DNA from: an uncultured Lachnospiraceae bacterium
GTDB lineage: Bacteria > Bacillota > Clostridia > Lachnospirales > Lachnospiraceae
Direction of reading: 5' to 3'
NCBI GenBank assembly: GCA_910585005.1
Contig: CAJUCN010000046.1
Span: forward strand, 1-7,591
Length of the DNA stretch: 7,591 nt
Part shown: positions 5,740 through 7,591 of the stretch, piece by piece
Layout: every line of letters starts with the position of its first letter
Position numbering within the stretch: position 1 is the first letter of the stretch
Notes under the pieces: model-generated
What the model saw: only the letters and a program-made list of their open reading frames with translations
Told to the model about the DNA's origin: nothing
Database searches by the model: none
Position numbers and translations under genes: made by a program

Positions 5740-6951
5740 ATGGTTAATATACGGGATTATTTGAAGGAAAAAGAAAAAAGGAAGGGAAGCTCAATACATA
5801 TAGATTATAGAGAGAAAATCCGGAGCCATAAACTGACGATTTTTTACAGGGTGGTTTTGGGAGTGGCGTTAACCGTTGCTATTCTGGTATTTTTGATCAT
5901 TCAATGGCGGGATAAAGTTTTTACACAGAGCGTGGTAACCGGTACGGCTCCAATCACAATTGTACAGGGGGCAAGGGTGGAGAACCTTGGCGGAAATATT
6001 CTATTGTACAGTAAGGATGGGGCTAGTTGTGTGGATGCGAAAGGAAACGCCGTATGGAACAGGACTTACGAAATGCAGGCTCCCATGATTTCCGTTTCCG
6101 GGCAGACGGTGGCCATTGGCGATTACAATGGACGTTCTATTTATGTGATGGACAAGGAGGGGGAAAGAGGAACGATCAATACCAACCTTCCCATCAGGGA
6201 TTTTTGCGTCTCCGCTAGCGGCGTTGTGGCAACTGTGCTGGATGATACAAATGTGATCAGGCTGAATGTATATAATGGAAATGAAAATACTGAGAAAACG
6301 ATTGTGAATGCGACGGTTTCTATGGGGAAAAGCGGTTATCCGGTCAGTATTTCCCTGACCCCTAACGGAAAGATTATGGCTGTTTCCTACTTATATGTGG
6401 ATAGCGGAAATATGAAATCCTCGGTTGCTTTTTATAATTTTGGCGAAGTGGGGAAAAATGAGACAGATAATTGTGTTGGCGGATATGATTACTTGAATAC
6501 GGTAATACCTTTTGTACGATTTATGGATAATGATTCGGCATTTGCTGTTTCTGATGACCGGATTGCTTTCTTTTCCGGAGCGGAAAAACCCACAAATGTT
6601 GCCTTAAAGTTTTTGGAAGAACAGATACAGAGTATCTATTATAATGAAAATTATGTAGGGCTTGTATTTCATAATCCAAGCGGTGAATCCATTTACCGTT
6701 TGGATGTATATAATAGCGTGGGAAGTAAAGTGGGGTCTCAGTTTTTTGATATTGAGTACACGGATATCATTTTTAACAAAGACCAGATTATTATTTACAA
6801 TGATACGCAATGCCAGATCAGCAATATAAAAGGGGTAGATAAATTTGTGGGAAATTTTGATCAAAATATTTCACTGCTGATTCCTACAAGTTCTATGTAC
6901 AAATATATTGCAGTAACGGCAGACTCAATCAATACGATAGAATTAAAATAG
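5740..6951 (+). CDS. Membrane-anchored extracytoplasmic protein, DUF5711-like, predicted beta-propeller
   Basis: The 403-residue protein has a short basic cytosolic N-terminus (KEKEKRKGSS, REKIRSHK), one membrane segment at about 35-55 (FYRVVLGVALTVAILVFLII), and a large C-terminal part that would lie outside the membrane. That part is built of short repeated units of the kind LLYSKDGASCVDAKGNAVW, VAIGDYNGRSIYVMDKEG, ISLTPNGKIMAVSYLYV and IAFFSG. This rhythm of strands with Asp-x-x-Gly turns is typical of beta-propeller repeats. I recall similar clostridial proteins annotated as DUF5711; that assignment is from memory and unverified. No catalytic motif, lipobox or sortase signal is seen. A GGAG (5728-5731) lies 8 nt before ATG 5740. 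It sits between two other membrane-protein genes, which suggests a shared envelope role, perhaps as a scaffold or sensor. Confidence 0.88.
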   Translation: MVNIRDYLKEKEKRKGSSIHIDYREKIRSHKLTIFYRVVLGVALTVAILVFLIIQWRDKVFTQSVVTGTAPITIVQGARVENLGGNILLYSKDGASCVDAKGNAVWNRTYEMQAPMISVSGQTVAIGDYNGRSIYVMDKEGERGTINTNLPIRDFCVSASGVVATVLDDTNVIRLNVYNGNENTEKTIVNATVSMGKSGYPVSISLTPNGKIMAVSYLYVDSGNMKSSVAFYNFGEVGKNETDNCVGGYDYLNTVIPFVRFMDNDSAFAVSDDRIAFFSGAEKPTNVALKFLEEQIQSIYYNENYVGLVFHNPSGESIYRLDVYNSVGSKVGSQFFDIEYTDIIFNKDQIIIYNDTQCQISNIKGVDKFVGNFDQNISLLIPTSSMYKYIAVTADSINTIELK

Positions 6952-6960
6952 GGAAAACAA

Positions 6961-7350
6961 ATGTATTATATAGCATTAATAGTGATCGCATTAATATTTA
7001 TATGGAGAATTGTGGCGGGATTCCGAAAAGGGATGGTGCAGGAAATTGTGTCTTTGGTTGCAATGGCAGCCGCTGGGATCTGTATTTTCCTGATTATGGG
7101 AGCGATAGGGAATTACATGAACCGTGAAATTGGCAAAATGATTCAGGTAGTTGCCGTGCTTTTTGCAGTATGCTTTGTGTACCGGCTTATACACATGCTG
7201 TTTGTCTCGTTGGAATTGATATCGAAACTGCCAGTTATCAAAGGTGTGGACAAATTGCTTGGAGCAGTTGTTGGCTGTTTGGAAGCAGCACTGATCGTGG
7301 GGTTTTTGGTGTATTTGCTAAAGAACTGGGGGTTATCCGTTCTTGCGTAA
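6961..7350 (+). CDS. CvpA family-like membrane protein (short)
   Basis: The 129-residue, strongly hydrophobic protein has four predicted membrane helices at about 3-17, 27-49, 60-79 and 99-119. Two features recall the CvpA family (colicin V production protein). One is the GFRKGMVQEIVSLV motif after the first helix (20-33). The other is LPVIKGVDKLLGAVVGCLEAAL before and within the last helix (90-111). It is shorter than the usual 160-180 residues, ending right after the fourth helix. CvpA proteins are linked to envelope homeostasis in other bacteria, but their molecular role is unsettled. The Shine-Dalgarno AGGGA (6950-6954) overlaps the TAG of the preceding gene, and ATG follows 7 nt later, so the two are tightly coupled. 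BofA, the small membrane protein at this place in Bacillus subtilis, was considered, but the motifs fit CvpA better. Confidence 0.8.
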   Translation: MYYIALIVIALIFIWRIVAGFRKGMVQEIVSLVAMAAAGICIFLIMGAIGNYMNREIGKMIQVVAVLFAVCFVYRLIHMLFVSLELISKLPVIKGVDKLLGAVVGCLEAALIVGFLVYLLKNWGLSVLA

Positions 7351-7387
7351 AAGGGATCTTTGGCCGCGGAATAGGATGCGGGGATAT

Positions 7388-7452
7388 AAAATAAAAAATA
7401 TTCAAAAAAATTTAAAATATGTGTTGACAACAATTGGTATATCTGATATTAT
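7388..7452 (+). promoter_or_regulatory. Strong promoter with A-tract upstream element, probably rRNA operon
   Basis: TTGACA (7424-7429), a perfect -35 box, is followed with a 17-bp spacer by TATTAT (7447-7452), a 5-of-6 -10 box. TG at 7444-7445 makes it an extended -10 as well. The region 7388-7421 is almost pure A/T with phased A-runs, as in UP elements of rRNA promoters. The predicted start is near 7458-7459. If it is the G at 7459, initiation with GTP would fit the growth-rate control known for Bacillus rRNA promoters. Gene order also supports an rRNA operon. Confidence 0.82.
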
Positions 7453-7458
7453 GTGAAA

Positions 7459-7591
7459 GTCGCACATCGGAAGTACTTCGATAGGCGATCACGAAGCACC
7501 TTGACAAATAAACAGCAATGCAACCCTGAAAATTCGAAGAGAAAATTCAGAGAACAAGAAGAACCAAAACAGTAAAGAACGGTAAAAATCA
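7459..7591 (+). ncRNA. Probable leader of a 16S rRNA precursor (cut by window edge)
   Basis: About 130 nt follow the strong promoter without any plausible reading frame or ribosome binding site. Just after the start, 7460-7488 fold into a hairpin: TCGC/GCGA, a 2x2 internal loop, then ATCGGA (7466-7471) with TTCGAT (7477-7482), around the loop AGTAC. At 7496-7516, GCACCTTGACAAATAAAC resembles the boxA region of Firmicutes rRNA leaders (compare CTTTGAAAACTAAAC), where the NusB-NusE antitermination complex binds. A second imperfect stem joins CTGAAAATTC (7526-7535) and GAAAATTCAG (7541-7550). The conserved 16S start AGAGTTTGATCCTGGCTCAG is not inside the window, so the rRNA itself is an inference from context. 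Confidence 0.62.

Noticed and set aside
6604..7433. Minus-strand open frames opposite the propeller and CvpA-like genes (6604-6864, 6991-7194, 7143-7433)
   Set aside because: They lie opposite well-supported coding sequence, or run into the rRNA promoter, and show no start signal or recognisable protein features.
7501..7529. Second TTGACA (7501-7506) as a tandem rRNA promoter
   Set aside because: No -10-like hexamer 16-18 bp downstream; the bases fit better as part of the boxA-like leader element.
1..7591. CRISPR array, insertion sequence, phage or toxin-antitoxin/defence genes
   Set aside because: No regularly spaced repeats, terminal inverted repeats, transposase or integrase motifs, or defence-type domains were seen; the genes are core or envelope genes of uniform base composition.

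Overview
The window looks like chromosome from a low-to-mid GC Firmicute of class Clostridia, most likely a Lachnospiraceae relative. This rests on protein character, canonical sigma-A promoters, strong AGGAGG-type ribosome binding sites and gene order. Everything except the left-edge tRNA gene reads rightward.

Left edge (1-237): a tRNA-Ser(CGA) gene on the minus strand and a 6-phosphofructokinase gene on the plus strand diverge from two back-to-back promoters, each with a 17-bp spacer and a perfect TATAAT -10. Main operon (238-4931): 6-phosphofructokinase, dnaX (clamp-loader tau subunit), ybaB/ebfC (nucleoid-associated protein), recR (recombinational repair) and galM (aldose 1-epimerase). 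Spacings are 41, 1, -1 and 15 nt with no terminator between genes. The dnaX-ybaB-recR core is a classic bacterial replication/repair cluster; here it is bracketed by two sugar-metabolism genes.

Intergenic 4932-5082: no gene, but the stretch can fold into three consecutive hairpins. The first is a 14-bp terminator-like stem without a U-tract. The last covers the poor ribosome-binding region of the next gene. Four copies of TGCCTG/CAGGCA allow alternative pairings.

Envelope module (5083-7350): three genes for membrane proteins. They are a poorly characterised 205-aa protein with one C-terminal membrane segment, a 403-aa single-pass protein with a repeat-rich, beta-propeller-like extracytoplasmic part (DUF5711-like), and a short four-helix CvpA-family-like protein. 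Their joint function is not known to me; this is the least described part of the window.

Right edge (7351-7591): an A/T-rich tract, a near-consensus promoter and a non-coding leader with a 5' hairpin and a boxA-like element. I read this as the promoter and leader of an rRNA operon whose 16S gene would start just past the edge. The order dnaX-ybaB-recR-small membrane genes-rrn matches what is known for Bacillus subtilis (dnaX-yaaK-recR-yaaL-bofA-rrnA), which supports that reading.
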